Of a stretch of 38,991 bases of DNA, positions 8,235-17,503 are shown piece after piece. The position numbers and the translations under genes are program-made. Source of the stretch: an uncultured Lachnospiraceae bacterium. Its GTDB lineage: Bacteria; Bacillota; Clostridia; Lachnospirales; Lachnospiraceae. Every line of letters starts with the position of its first letter. Positions within the stretch are counted from its first letter, which is position 1. The notes under the pieces are model-generated. The model saw only the letters and a list, made by a program, of their open reading frames with translations. It did no database searches and was not told the DNA's origin. The stretch is from NCBI GenBank assembly GCA_948688495.1, contig CAPQSW010000025.1:1-38991 (forward strand), written 5' to 3'.

Positions 8235-9822
8235 GGTCCACCTCACTTCCTGCCCTCCGATTGCGGATGCGGTATTGATTCGGCGTCATATGATACATCT
8301 GAACAAATTTGTTGATAAAATACTCCGCCTTACCAAACCCTACCCTTTCTGCAATGGCATAGATTCTAAGATTCGTATCCGCCAAGAGTTTCTCTGCCTT
8401 CTCCATACGCAGATTATTCAGATAATCCCGGAATGCTATTCCATATTTCTTTTTATAAAGCTGTCCTAAATAGACATTGTTCACATAGAACTGCTCCCCT
8501 AACGACTTTAAGCTCATTTTCTCCATATAATTCTTCTGCACATAAGCGTCTACCTTATCAAGGATCTTTCGCGATTCCTGGATACGTACCTGTGCCAGAT
8601 AACCTGCATAATCAGAAAAAAATCCTGTAATTTCTTCTGTGCTTCCCGCTAATACCATCTTGTTAAAAGATTCCTTACCGATGTATTCCAAAATCTCCTG
8701 CTGATTCGTCTCATCATCAAACTCCTGCACCATTTCCATGAGACGGTACAGAATATGATAAATACTGGCATTAACCATCTCCATATTCATATCGCTGTCG
8801 CGGATTTGCTCAAAAATCTGTTCTGCACTTTCCTCAATTTCGGAAACATGATTATCTTTCACTGCCTCTAAAAGCCTGTCCACATCGGATTCCTTTATTC
8901 CCATAGAGGATTTCCGATGACGGAAATCCTCGTAATTCCCGACGGAGGGATTCTCTTGGGCAAGCCCGTGAAGGCAGCGCGCTACCCTGATAGAAAAGAA
9001 AGATTGGGACAATTGTTCAAAAGTCTCCGCCTTCTGCCCTGCATACACCTGTACTGGATAAAGAAAATGCTGCTCCACCCGTTTTTGAAGATATTCCAGA
9101 TACTGTTCCTCACTGGAGTAATCATTTTTATACATTGCGTGCGCCACAATCAGTCCTGCACCGAAAAATCCTTCCTCTGTCTCCACGATAGGTACCACAT
9201 GGTATACAAACTCCCCAACCAGCTCTTTTAGATACTGCACCAGATCCCTCTGCTGCTCCATCCTCCCGCTCTGGCTAAGTCCAGCAAATTCTTTCTGGTT
9301 TTTATCAAACTCAAAGCTGACATACTTCTCAAGTCCTTCCTCACTGAGATACCTTCTGACCTGTGTCAGATTCTTCTCTGAAAACTTACCAACCAGTACC
9401 TGAGATATATGAAATTCATATTTTTCCCGCTGTTCCTGTTGATTCATGTGGTAATCCATATTAACTCTTTTCAATATACCAATAAGTTCTTCTTCCTGCA
9501 CAGGCTTTAACATATAATCTATAACACTCATCTGTAATGCCTTCCTGGCATATTCAAATTCTGCATAACCGGTAAGAATCACAAACCGGATAGGTCTGTG
9601 CAGATTGCGCTGTACATAAGAAATCAGCTCCATTCCCGTCATTCCGGGCATCCGTATATCCACAAACACCAGATCAATATCCATTTCCTCCAGAATGCGG
9701 ATGGCATCCATTCCATTTTCTGCCTCTGCCATAATCTGGCAGCCATACTTTTTCCAGTCCACGAGCTGCTTAAGTCCCTGACGAATGAACTGTTCATCAT
9801 CTACCAGCAATACTTTAATCAT
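8224..9822 (-). CDS. YesN-type response regulator with AraC DNA-binding domain
   Basis: A 532-residue regulator. Residues 1-120 are a receiver domain (VLLVDDEQ; phospho-acceptor Asp55 in FVDIRMPG; Lys in MLKPVQ). A long middle region of about 300 residues is not assignable. The C-terminal 100 residues are an AraC-type double helix-turn-helix, with LGEQFYVNNVYLGQLYKKK and the second motif IAERVGFGKAEYFINKF. The gene overlaps the sensor kinase by 4 bases (ATGA), a sign of translational coupling. It presumably activates the xylanase and binding-protein genes when the YesM-type partner detects sugar, as in other YesM/YesN pairs. Confidence 0.92.
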   Translation of the reverse strand: MIKVLLVDDEQFIRQGLKQLVDWKKYGCQIMAEAENGMDAIRILEEMDIDLVFVDIRMPGMTGMELISYVQRNLHRPIRFVILTGYAEFEYARKALQMSVIDYMLKPVQEEELIGILKRVNMDYHMNQQEQREKYEFHISQVLVGKFSEKNLTQVRRYLSEEGLEKYVSFEFDKNQKEFAGLSQSGRMEQQRDLVQYLKELVGEFVYHVVPIVETEEGFFGAGLIVAHAMYKNDYSSEEQYLEYLQKRVEQHFLYPVQVYAGQKAETFEQLSQSFFSIRVARCLHGLAQENPSVGNYEDFRHRKSSMGIKESDVDRLLEAVKDNHVSEIEESAEQIFEQIRDSDMNMEMVNASIYHILYRLMEMVQEFDDETNQQEILEYIGKESFNKMVLAGSTEEITGFFSDYAGYLAQVRIQESRKILDKVDAYVQKNYMEKMSLKSLGEQFYVNNVYLGQLYKKKYGIAFRDYLNNLRMEKAEKLLADTNLRIYAIAERVGFGKAEYFINKFVQMYHMTPNQYRIRNRRAGSEVDHEE

Positions 9823-11615
9823 ATATGCCCACCTGCTTTCTCAAAATCCTCCTCCCTATAGTTCTTGGGCAGTTGAATACAGATCTCCGTCCCCTCCCGT
9901 GCCGTACTATTGATGTCAATTTGCACCTGATCACCATAATATTGATGCATCCGCACAACTGTATTCACAATTCCAATACTCTTTTCTGCCCCCTGGATAT
10001 AGGAAATGTCTGCATGTTTTACCAAATCCCTAAGATGCCTTAATTCTTCCGGTTCCATACCGCTTCCCTCGTCCATAATCTCAAAGTACAAATCATTCTC
10101 ATCTTCAGAAACCACCACAGTAATGGAACCTCCCTCCACGCTTTTCTCAATCCCATGCACACAGGCATTTTCTACAAACGTAATGATGACAAATTTGGGA
10201 ATGAAACGTTTTTTACACTCCTCCTGCACATGAAAATAGAAATCCAACCTGTCCCCGAAACGATATTTCTGTATTTCCAGATAGCGCCTGACATTATCAC
10301 ATTCATCCTCAATTGCAATAATATCACGGTTCCATTCGATGTTCTTACGCATCAGTACCGCAAAACTCTCCAAAATCCGCGCCGTCTCTGACTCCTTCTT
10401 TAGAATGCTGTGCATCCGGATACTCTCTAAGGCATTAAATATAAAATGCGGGTTGAGCTGGCTCTGCAAAGCCTTCAACTCTGCCTCTCTCTTAGCAATT
10501 TCCAGTTCATGTTCCCTTTCCTTGTTCTTAAAAACCACTTCTACCAGCTCCTTAATCCGCATCGCCATCAGATTATAGCTGTGTATCATGCCTCCAATCT
10601 CATCTTCTCCCTTTTCACAGGAAATCACCTCATAAAAGCCTTTCTCCATTCGCTCTAAATATTCCTGCGTCAACCCTATGCGGTCATGCAGCGAACGGTA
10701 CAGTACATAGATAAACAGACTGGGCAGAATTAAATTCACCAAATATAAAAGCAGAATTATTTCTTTATTCTGCCTTAAAAGATTTGTCACCGTCAAACGT
10801 TCCTCCGTCAGGCAAATTGTCAGATCCTGTCCATATAATTCTATGGTTTTCTGTACAGAACAACCCTTCGCCTCGTATTCCGATATATTCAAAAAATCTT
10901 TTCCGCTTACATTTTTCTCCTTTGTGGACCATAAAATCCGGTTGCCTAAACAAATATATCCATCTGCCTCGTCGCAAATCATCGCCATACTGTCAAGCAT
11001 GGACTGATATTCGAGCTCCAGCATAATGATATCACCTTCTATGCAATGGCTCAATTCCTGTAAAAGAACGATACGCCTGCCCTTCCCAATATAACCTCCG
11101 GACTCTGTTCCGTCTTCATAATAGCTGTACAGATAAATATTTCTGCCGCTGTTTTGAAAAGCACGGTACCAGCTGCTGTTTTCCGTGTCCTTTCTCTTTA
11201 CAAAATATGTGCCATTTGTAATCGTTTCATTTCCCGTACAGATTACAATACTATACGCCGACTGCGCAGTATAATAATACTGTATTACCTGATTCTCCAT
11301 CAACCCCACATATGCTTCATAATAATCAGCCGGGCTTTGATATTCTCTTTGAAGAAACTCTTGAAGACTTACATTTCGGTTCAGGTAATCGGCGATTGAC
11401 AATTGCTCATTCACCTGACTGTAAATTTCAAATTTCAGGCGGTCTACAATGTTCTCAAGCCTCTGCTCCTGCTCTTTGTCCATGCTCCGCTTGGCGCTCC
11501 AGATAATAATTCCATTTGTCGTAATCATTGGAATTAAAACACAAAGCAAAAAACAGATCAGAACCTTCTCCCTCAATTTAAGGTTATTCATTTTGTGCAG
11601 AATTTTCCTTTTCAT
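9819..11615 (-). CDS. YesM-type sensor histidine kinase
   Basis: A 598-residue membrane kinase. A first transmembrane helix (about 18-40) and a second (about 286-307) enclose a 240-residue extracellular sensor domain, followed by a HAMP linker. The kinase core is of the LytS/YesM class: QSQLNPHFIFNALESIR with phospho-acceptor His390, an ATP-binding N-box FVENACVHGIEK and a DEGSGM G-box. The ATG at 11615 (GGAG seven bases upstream) is preferred over a TTG at 11627. It lies 25 bases after the xylanase stop and overlaps its regulator by 4 bases. Likely signal: xylan breakdown products, by context. Confidence 0.92.
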   Translation of the reverse strand: MKRKILHKMNNLKLREKVLICFLLCVLIPMITTNGIIIWSAKRSMDKEQEQRLENIVDRLKFEIYSQVNEQLSIADYLNRNVSLQEFLQREYQSPADYYEAYVGLMENQVIQYYYTAQSAYSIVICTGNETITNGTYFVKRKDTENSSWYRAFQNSGRNIYLYSYYEDGTESGGYIGKGRRIVLLQELSHCIEGDIIMLELEYQSMLDSMAMICDEADGYICLGNRILWSTKEKNVSGKDFLNISEYEAKGCSVQKTIELYGQDLTICLTEERLTVTNLLRQNKEIILLLYLVNLILPSLFIYVLYRSLHDRIGLTQEYLERMEKGFYEVISCEKGEDEIGGMIHSYNLMAMRIKELVEVVFKNKEREHELEIAKREAELKALQSQLNPHFIFNALESIRMHSILKKESETARILESFAVLMRKNIEWNRDIIAIEDECDNVRRYLEIQKYRFGDRLDFYFHVQEECKKRFIPKFVIITFVENACVHGIEKSVEGGSITVVVSEDENDLYFEIMDEGSGMEPEELRHLRDLVKHADISYIQGAEKSIGIVNTVVRMHQYYGDQVQIDINSTAREGTEICIQLPKNYREEDFEKAGGHI

Positions 11616-11640
11616 ATATCGCTCCAAATTCCCTTGAAAT

Positions 11641-14061
11641 TTACATTGGCTTTATCTTGATATTCTTAACTTTTGCTTTTTTCAATAATCTCCCATAGTA
11701 TGTTTTCTTCGATTTCTTCACGCGGATCACCGCATTTTTCTTAATACCCTTAAAGGCATTCCTCCCAATCCCCTTTACTGACGTACCGTCAAATGTAACC
11801 TTTGTAAGCTTCTTATCACCGTAAAACGCCATGCTTCCAATGTTCTTTATATTCTTGCCAATGGTGACACTTACAAGCTTTTTGCAATTCTTAAAAGCGG
11901 AATTTGCGATTGCAGTAATTTTAAAATTCTTTCCTCCAATTTTTACTGTCTCTCCAATTTTTACACTTTTCAGCGTCCCTTTCACCGCACTGTTTTTCAC
12001 TCCGGTAAGCGTAACAGTTCCTGTCCCATTTGTGCTGGCATTCGTAATTTTATATTTGCATTTTCCTGCGAGATAGCTCTTATTCTTTTTCACTGTTATT
12101 AAAAAAGTTTTCGTAATACAATCAATATAATCCCCTTTGCCGGTAATTGTTATCAGAGCTGTTCCAATGTTTTTGTTATTCTTATATGACAATTGATAAT
12201 CTATATTGTTCACCAGCCTTTTGCCATTACAAGTTACCGTAACCGCAGGCGTCACTGATTTCCCCGTATAGATCTGTGTCGGGATTACAGAAACATCCGC
12301 CTGTCTGACAGAGATTTTTTCCGGTTCTGGTTCTGGCTCCGGTTCTGGCTCCGGCACCTTTGTTTTCACGGCATTGACCACGCCCTCAAATGCAGGCTTT
12401 CTGCTCAAATTCTCATTTAACAGCAGGCAGTTTTCTTCCGGTCTCCACGACAGGGCATCGCAAAATCCCCAGAATGTGACACAGGTAATATTCGCCCCAT
12501 TTTCCTTTTCTTCCAGCAGCGCCTCCATAAACTTTTGATAATATTCCCCCTGGTATTCCACAGTATGTGCCGGCTCCGTAACCTCTCCCGATTCCGTCTT
12601 TACCTCTTTTGCAATCCCGATATCCAATTCTGTCACATGCAGCTCTAATCCGAGCTTATCACGGAATGTTCGGACGGCTGTCATGTATCCATTCTCTCCC
12701 TCCAAAGGCTGTCTTGTGTCAATATGGCTCTGCATTCCCACTCCGTCAATATTTCCAGCCTCTTTCACAGGCTTTAATATCTCTACAATCCTCTCTCTTT
12801 TCACTGAAAAATACTCATTATAATCATTATAGAACAATTTAATTTTACGTTCCTTCGCGTATTCTTTTGTATACTTCCTTGCATATGCAAACGCCTTCTG
12901 AACAAAATCCTCCCCGATTGTCTGATACCACATGCTGTCTTCCTGCCGCATCAGATGGCCGGCGTCCGCTCCCCAGGGCTCTGCTGCCGCCTCGTTTACG
13001 ACATCCCACGCATAGATAACCCCCGGATAGTTTGTCTCCGTCCAGGCAATGACCTCTTTGATATAGTTTTCCATGCGCTTTAACATCAGTTCCCTGCCTG
13101 CCAGCGTCCCAGATGTATCATAGTTCTCATAGAAAAACCAGTCCGGCGTCTGAGAATGCCAAACCAGCGTATGCCCGCGCATCTTAATGCCATGTTCCTT
13201 TGCATAATCCATACCTTTCTTATAACTATTAAAATTCAGGGCTGCACTTTCCTTATGCTTTGCAAGACCGCTCTTACTCTCCTGCTCATCCAGGACATAT
13301 GCAGGCTTCATCTCATTTTCCATCGTCATGCTGTTAAACTGCTGGCGGATCAAATTGCTGTACACGCTGGTGTTTATCATCTCATCAGACACTGCCGTTC
13401 CAATCAAAAATTCATTTTTGTATAGCTCTTTCAAAGACGGATATCCGCTGGTATCACTGAAAGGGCATAAAACAGCTTTTACATCATCCACATAAATATC
13501 CATGAAATCCTGTTCCTGCGTTGGCTCTGATGTCCAGGGCGTCTCAAAGTAGAGTTCCACATCCGATAAATCGACGCCCGCTGGAATAATCCTGCTTCCC
13601 TTTATCTCTCCCCATCTGCCTTTCAACAGCTCTGCACTTCCCACACTATAATAATTCCCCGCACACTTCATAGTCAGCTGTATGCTTTTCTTCTCCGGCC
13701 CATCCTCATATCTGGCATAAGAAGAAACCTTCAAAAGCTGGTTTGCCTGCAGCATATCTCCAATCTGTGCCTTTGCACCGGAAAAAGTATTTTTCCTGTT
13801 TGAGATTTGCAGGCAATACCTTCCGCTGTTTGGCTTTTGATCTGTCACGCTGACAACAGCTCCATCTTTACTGAGCCACCTTCCTGATTCTCCTGATTCA
13901 AAATCATCCTCAAACAGAACGGTTTTTGATATATTTTCCGGGACTTCTTGCGCCTTTACTATAATTCCACCAATTTCCGGGACAAGCAGAATGCCTGCCA
14001 AAAATACCGCAACACTCCTCTTTAATAATCCCTTTGCCAATCGTTTTGCCGCTTTTTTCAT
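11641..14061 (-). CDS. Secreted GH10 endo-1,4-beta-xylanase with CBM22-like and LRR domains
   Basis: An 806-residue exported enzyme that hydrolyses internal beta-1,4 bonds of xylan. Order: signal peptide (1-38); CBM22/CBM4_9-like domain (about 45-200); GH10 barrel (about 205-566) with acid/base Glu357 in WDVVNEA and nucleophile Glu478 in HVTELDIG, plus WHSQTPDWF; a PE-repeat linker (570-581); an Ig-like domain (about 585-660); a BspA-type leucine-rich repeat tail (about 670-780, e.g. IANSAFKNCKKL and IGSMAFYGDKKL) ending very basic. The start at 14061 follows AAAGGA; upstream codons are unlikely. The tail may hold the enzyme to the cell wall. First gene of the group with the two-component system. 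Confidence 0.93.
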   Translation of the reverse strand: MKKAAKRLAKGLLKRSVAVFLAGILLVPEIGGIIVKAQEVPENISKTVLFEDDFESGESGRWLSKDGAVVSVTDQKPNSGRYCLQISNRKNTFSGAKAQIGDMLQANQLLKVSSYARYEDGPEKKSIQLTMKCAGNYYSVGSAELLKGRWGEIKGSRIIPAGVDLSDVELYFETPWTSEPTQEQDFMDIYVDDVKAVLCPFSDTSGYPSLKELYKNEFLIGTAVSDEMINTSVYSNLIRQQFNSMTMENEMKPAYVLDEQESKSGLAKHKESAALNFNSYKKGMDYAKEHGIKMRGHTLVWHSQTPDWFFYENYDTSGTLAGRELMLKRMENYIKEVIAWTETNYPGVIYAWDVVNEAAAEPWGADAGHLMRQEDSMWYQTIGEDFVQKAFAYARKYTKEYAKERKIKLFYNDYNEYFSVKRERIVEILKPVKEAGNIDGVGMQSHIDTRQPLEGENGYMTAVRTFRDKLGLELHVTELDIGIAKEVKTESGEVTEPAHTVEYQGEYYQKFMEALLEEKENGANITCVTFWGFCDALSWRPEENCLLLNENLSRKPAFEGVVNAVKTKVPEPEPEPEPEPEKISVRQADVSVIPTQIYTGKSVTPAVTVTCNGKRLVNNIDYQLSYKNNKNIGTALITITGKGDYIDCITKTFLITVKKNKSYLAGKCKYKITNASTNGTGTVTLTGVKNSAVKGTLKSVKIGETVKIGGKNFKITAIANSAFKNCKKLVSVTIGKNIKNIGSMAFYGDKKLTKVTFDGTSVKGIGRNAFKGIKKNAVIRVKKSKKTYYGRLLKKAKVKNIKIKPM
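12321..12356. repeat. Short tandem repeat coding the Pro-Glu linker
   Basis: Repeats of a 6-bp unit (GGTTCT / GGCTCC on the plus strand) code the PEPEPEPEPEPE linker between the xylanase barrel and the Ig-like domain. Such repeats can change length by slippage without shifting the frame. Confidence 0.7.
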
Positions 14062-14106
14062 AATGACGTCCTTTCTGATTCCTGAGTTTTCTGCTTTCAT
14101 TAATAC

Positions 14107-14132
14107 TGACATGTTTGAGCACATTTTGTCAA
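14107..14132 (-). promoter_or_regulatory. Tentative xylanase promoter
   Basis: A perfect minus-strand TTGACA lies at 14127-14132, between the MITE-like element and the xylanase gene. The -10 is poor: TCAGTA at 17 bases, with TATTAA a few bases further. A weak -10 fits a promoter that needs an activator such as the AraC-type regulator of this group. Confidence 0.4.
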
Positions 14133-14144
14133 TACATAAGATAA

Positions 14145-14252
14145 AAGGGCTGTCCCCAAAGCCATAGCACTCCTGAAGCCATACCGAGTGAATGGAAGGG
14201 ATAAGTTTTTCGGTATAGACTTCGGGGAGCTACGGCTTTAGAGACAGCCCTT
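14145..14252. mobile_element. MITE-like inverted-repeat element
   Basis: This and the two entries below describe the gap 14062-14619. The 108-bp unit starts AAGGGCTGTC and ends GACAGCCCTT, exact 10-bp terminal inverted repeats. Pairing continues inwards for about 43 bases per arm with few mismatches (AAAGCC/GGCTTT, TAGC/GCTA, GAAG/CTTC, ATACCGA/TCGGTAT), leaving a loop of about 20 bases. Ends of the form GGGCTGTC are common on insertion sequences. No transposase and no convincing target-site duplication is visible. It separates the xylanase promoter from the MATE gene. A structured RNA or long bidirectional terminator is the alternative. The rest of 14253-14490 shows nothing I can support. 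Confidence 0.55.
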
Positions 14253-14491
14253 GTTCCCTTGAAGGTTACTTTTGGTACGCTATTGTCTCTGGTACGTCGC
14301 ATGCACGTTTTCATACTTCTATGTACATAAACATAATGTTATTTTTGCACATCATATAACTTTTTTCATCCCCAAAAACTATAGAAGTTGCACAGAAAAA
14401 GCGGTGAGCATATTTAGTTTTTAACATCTTTATCATAAATGAAGCTATTTACAGGTTGTGCCAATATAAAAGCTGTTTTATCTTAATAGGA

Positions 14492-14527
14492 AAAGGTATA
14501 TCAAACTGCTACGTCTGATATACCTTT
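14492..14527. terminator. Hairpin terminator, probably of the MATE gene
   Basis: AAAGGTATATCA (14492-14503) pairs perfectly over 12 bases with TGATATACCTTT (14516-14527), loop 12 nt. It lies about 90 bases past the MATE stop on the minus strand. Flanks are AT-rich on both sides but without a long T-run. Confidence 0.5.
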
Positions 14528-14619
14528 AATCTTATGGTTTTTCTTGTCCTCTGCCTAAAAAACAATCCAGCTTCACATTTCCACAAGTAAACAATTTTAA
14601 CTTCTACCTGTCAGATTTC

Positions 14620-15972
14620 CTACTGAAGTTCCCTGGTAATATCCTTCAACCAGCCAAACTTCTTATAATGGACATACACCGCCGGAATCTTCCAGAACTC
14701 GTCCAGACACAGGATAAAATAGACGACCATAGGAGGAAGATTCAGTACAAATGCACACAAAAATCCCAATGGCACACTGATGCACCACATAACAATAATA
14801 TCACAGATCATGCCAAACCTGGAATCACCGCCGGCACGGAATACCCCGGAAATCAACAGCGTATTCATTGCCTGCCCCACCACATAATAAGAACTGATCC
14901 AGAGCATAATGTTCAGGTAACCCGCCGCACGGTCCGTTAAGGAAAAACACATAAATACCACTGGACGCAGCAACAAGATCACGATTCCTGTAAGAACCCC
15001 GACGATAAGCGTCACATAACAGGATCTCCCGGCATCCCGCCTTGCATCTTCGAGCCTGCCTTCGCCAATCTCTATCCCAAGCAGCACAGAAGCCCCGGAA
15101 CCCAGCGCAAATCCAAGAATCATGCACAGATTACGGACAGTAGATACTACAGAGTTTGCTGCTACCACGTCTGCATTCATATGGCCCATAATCACAGAAT
15201 ACATGGAAAATGCCAGCGTCCATGCAAAATCATTGATCAATGCTGGTATGGAATATTTACAAAAATCTGCAAACAGTAATTTATGCCTGCCAAACATGAT
15301 CTTTAAATTCATTCGGAATACTTTTCCTCGAACTGCATCGGCAAGGCAGAGAAGAAGCTCCAGCACGCGTGCCGTCATTGTTCCAATTGCAACGCCAATG
15401 ACACCCAGCCTGGGCGCACCGCCAAGCCCGAAAATAAATACCGCATTCAATATGACATTTGACAACAGCGCAACGGCGCTGATTGCCGTACTGAGCTGTG
15501 CACGTTCCATACTGCGCAGCACACAGAGATAAACCTGGGAAAAGCTCATGCATATATAGGACATCCCCACAATCCGAAGATAAGAAGTGCCGATGGCAAT
15601 CAATGTCTCGTCATTGGTATAAATCCTCATAAGTGTCTGGGGCATACAGACTGTCCCCACCGCGAGAACCCCTGTAATTACCAGTGCAATCTTGATCGCA
15701 ATTCCCATAACTGCCTGTATGGAATCCGTATCTTTCTTCCCCCAGTACTGGGATGCAAGCATGACAACTGCAGACGAAATGCCAAAAAATACCCCGGACA
15801 GCAGGAATTGAAACTGATTTGCCAAGGATACCGCAGACAGCTCTGTCTGTCCCACATACCCAAGCATAAAAACATCTGCGGAATTCACCGCATTGGTGAT
15901 AAAATTCTGTAATGTAATCGGAAGAACCAACGCCATCAGGGATTTGTAAAATTGTCTATTTTCTGTTTTCAT
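14620..15972 (-). CDS. MATE family efflux transporter
   Basis: A 450-residue membrane protein with twelve predicted hydrophobic helices, of the multidrug and toxic compound extrusion family (DinF/NorM/MatE type). It uses an ion gradient to export drugs or metabolites. Typical family features are the N-terminal ALVLPITLQNFITNAVNSAD with MLGYVGQTELSAVSLANQ, and the equivalent segment in the second half (NSVVSTVRNLCMILGFALG, with GASVLLGIEIGEG). It is full length. AAAGGA lies ten bases before the ATG. It follows ychF by 65 bases on the same strand and could be co-transcribed. The substrate cannot be read from sequence. Confidence 0.9.
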   Translation of the reverse strand: MKTENRQFYKSLMALVLPITLQNFITNAVNSADVFMLGYVGQTELSAVSLANQFQFLLSGVFFGISSAVVMLASQYWGKKDTDSIQAVMGIAIKIALVITGVLAVGTVCMPQTLMRIYTNDETLIAIGTSYLRIVGMSYICMSFSQVYLCVLRSMERAQLSTAISAVALLSNVILNAVFIFGLGGAPRLGVIGVAIGTMTARVLELLLCLADAVRGKVFRMNLKIMFGRHKLLFADFCKYSIPALINDFAWTLAFSMYSVIMGHMNADVVAANSVVSTVRNLCMILGFALGSGASVLLGIEIGEGRLEDARRDAGRSCYVTLIVGVLTGIVILLLRPVVFMCFSLTDRAAGYLNIMLWISSYYVVGQAMNTLLISGVFRAGGDSRFGMICDIIVMWCISVPLGFLCAFVLNLPPMVVYFILCLDEFWKIPAVYVHYKKFGWLKDITRELQ

Positions 15973-16002
15973 TCTATGTAATTCCTTTCTATAAAGAGCT
16001 GC

Positions 16003-16034
16003 TCTGTGAACTCTTCATAAATGAGTTACACAGA
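16003..16034. terminator. Hairpin between ychF and the MATE gene
   Basis: TCTGTGAACTC (16003-16013) pairs with GAGTTACACAGA (16023-16034) with one bulged base and a 9-nt loop. No T-run follows on the minus strand, so it may be a weak terminator or attenuator rather than a full stop. Confidence 0.3.
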
Positions 16035-16037
16035 AAT

Positions 16038-17135
16038 TTATACATTAAATCGGAATAAAATTACATCGCCATCCTTTACGATGTATTCCTTTCCTTCCAG
16101 TCCTACCAGTCCTTTTTCCTTTGCTGCTGCCAAAGAGCCGCAGTCCAGCAGATCCTGATAATTGACTACCTCAGCACGAATAAATCCACGTTCGAAATCC
16201 GTGTGGATTTTCCCTGCTGCCTGAGGTGCTTTCGTACCTTTCTTAATCGTCCATGCACGTGTCTCATCCTCACCAGAAGTAAGATAACTAATCAGCCCAA
16301 GCAGACTGTAGCTTGCCTTAATTAGTTTCTCCAATCCAGACTCCTTTAATCCAAGCTCCTCCAAAAACATGGCTTTTTCTTCTTCGTCCAGTTCGGCAAT
16401 CTCCTGCTCTATCTGGGCACAAATGACAAATACCTCACAGTTTTCTTGGGAAGCATTTTCTTTTACTTCCTTCACAAATGTGTTCCCCGCTCCATCATCT
16501 GTCAAATCATCCTCTGATACATTTGCTGCATAGATGACTGGTTTTGCAGTCAACAGGTTATACCCCCGGAACCATTCTTGTTCATCCTCACCTTCTATCT
16601 CAAAAGTCTTGGCAAGCCTGCCATCCTCCAAATGCGCCTTGATGCGCTCCAAAAGATTTAACTCTTGGGCAAGGGTCTTGTCCATCCTGGCGCCTTTGCT
16701 TGTCTTTGCAATCCTCCGCTCTAAGATTTCGATATCAGAGAAAATCAATTCCAGATTAATAGTCTCAATGTCACGGACCGGATTGATGCTGCCATCCACA
16801 TGGACAATATTGCTATCCTCGAAACAGCGCACTACATGGACAATAGCATCCACTTCCCGGATATTGGACAAAAACTGGTTTCCAAGTCCCTCGCCTTTAC
16901 TTGCTCCCTTTACCAGACCTGCAATATCTACAAATTCAATGACCGCCGGCGTCACCTTCCTAGAATGATACAAATCTCCCAGCTTCTTTAACCGCTCGTC
17001 AGGAACGGTTACAATTCCTACATTGGGGTCAATCGTACAGAACGGATAATTCGCTGATTCTGCTCCTGCTTTTGTCAATGAATTAAATAATGTACTTTTC
17101 CCTACGTTGGGCAATCCTACGATTCCTAGTTTCAT
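16038..17135 (-). CDS. ychF: YchF (Obg-related ATPase)
   Basis: A 365-residue P-loop protein of the conserved YchF/Ola1 family. It prefers ATP over GTP, binds ribosomes and takes part in stress responses and translation control. Visible motifs: G1 GLPNVGKSTLFN at the N terminus, G3 DIAGLVKGASKGEGLGNQFL, and the NxxE-type G4 variant YAANVSEDDL that explains ATP use. The C-terminal TGS domain (about 280-365) ends with ARAWTI-like TRAWTIKKGTKAPQAAG and HTDFERGFIRAEV. Full length, standard start. It has its own extended -10 promoter. Confidence 0.96.
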   Translation of the reverse strand: MKLGIVGLPNVGKSTLFNSLTKAGAESANYPFCTIDPNVGIVTVPDERLKKLGDLYHSRKVTPAVIEFVDIAGLVKGASKGEGLGNQFLSNIREVDAIVHVVRCFEDSNIVHVDGSINPVRDIETINLELIFSDIEILERRIAKTSKGARMDKTLAQELNLLERIKAHLEDGRLAKTFEIEGEDEQEWFRGYNLLTAKPVIYAANVSEDDLTDDGAGNTFVKEVKENASQENCEVFVICAQIEQEIAELDEEEKAMFLEELGLKESGLEKLIKASYSLLGLISYLTSGEDETRAWTIKKGTKAPQAAGKIHTDFERGFIRAEVVNYQDLLDCGSLAAAKEKGLVGLEGKEYIVKDGDVILFRFNV

Positions 17136-17257
17136 ATCTTGTTAAACCTGCTCAGAAATCCTTAGATTTAAAGGGTTTCTTCCTTTCTCTATATTTTTGC
17201 TACATAAATCACTACACAATTAATCACATGTATCACAAGAGTTTGATACGATCTAAT

Positions 17258-17286
17258 ATTATAGCACATCTTTTGATATTTGGGAA
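17258..17286 (-). promoter_or_regulatory. ychF promoter, and content of the gap 17136-17503
   Basis: On the minus strand TTCCCA (17281-17286), a 17-base spacer and TGCTATAAT, an extended -10 with TATAAT at 17258-17263. The leader holds a small inverted repeat, GTATCA (17230-17235) / TGATAC (17244-17249). The rest of the gap is AT-rich. It carries a 38-residue minus-strand ORF (17259-17375) that I regard as doubtful, because it has no proper ribosome site and its end overlaps the -10 box. Confidence 0.6.
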
Positions 17287-17503
17287 TAATCAAATTGAAA
17301 TTTGCTTTTGTCCTGTATCCTCAGATCATAATGCAAATCTGGCAGCATATACTTCTCATGATTCGCAATATTCATATCCCTTTTAAGAATTTTGTACTTT
17401 TTCTCCCCTGTTTATCCAGGCTCACGTCATCTCTTTCATCCATTATTTTTCATCCTCTTCCCATAGAAAACAATCGACAAATTTCGGCAAAAGCAGCAGC
17501 CCT

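Noticed and set aside
14129..14314. 61-residue ORF across the MITE-like element
   Set aside because: It reads through the inverted repeats and has no ribosome site or family resemblance.
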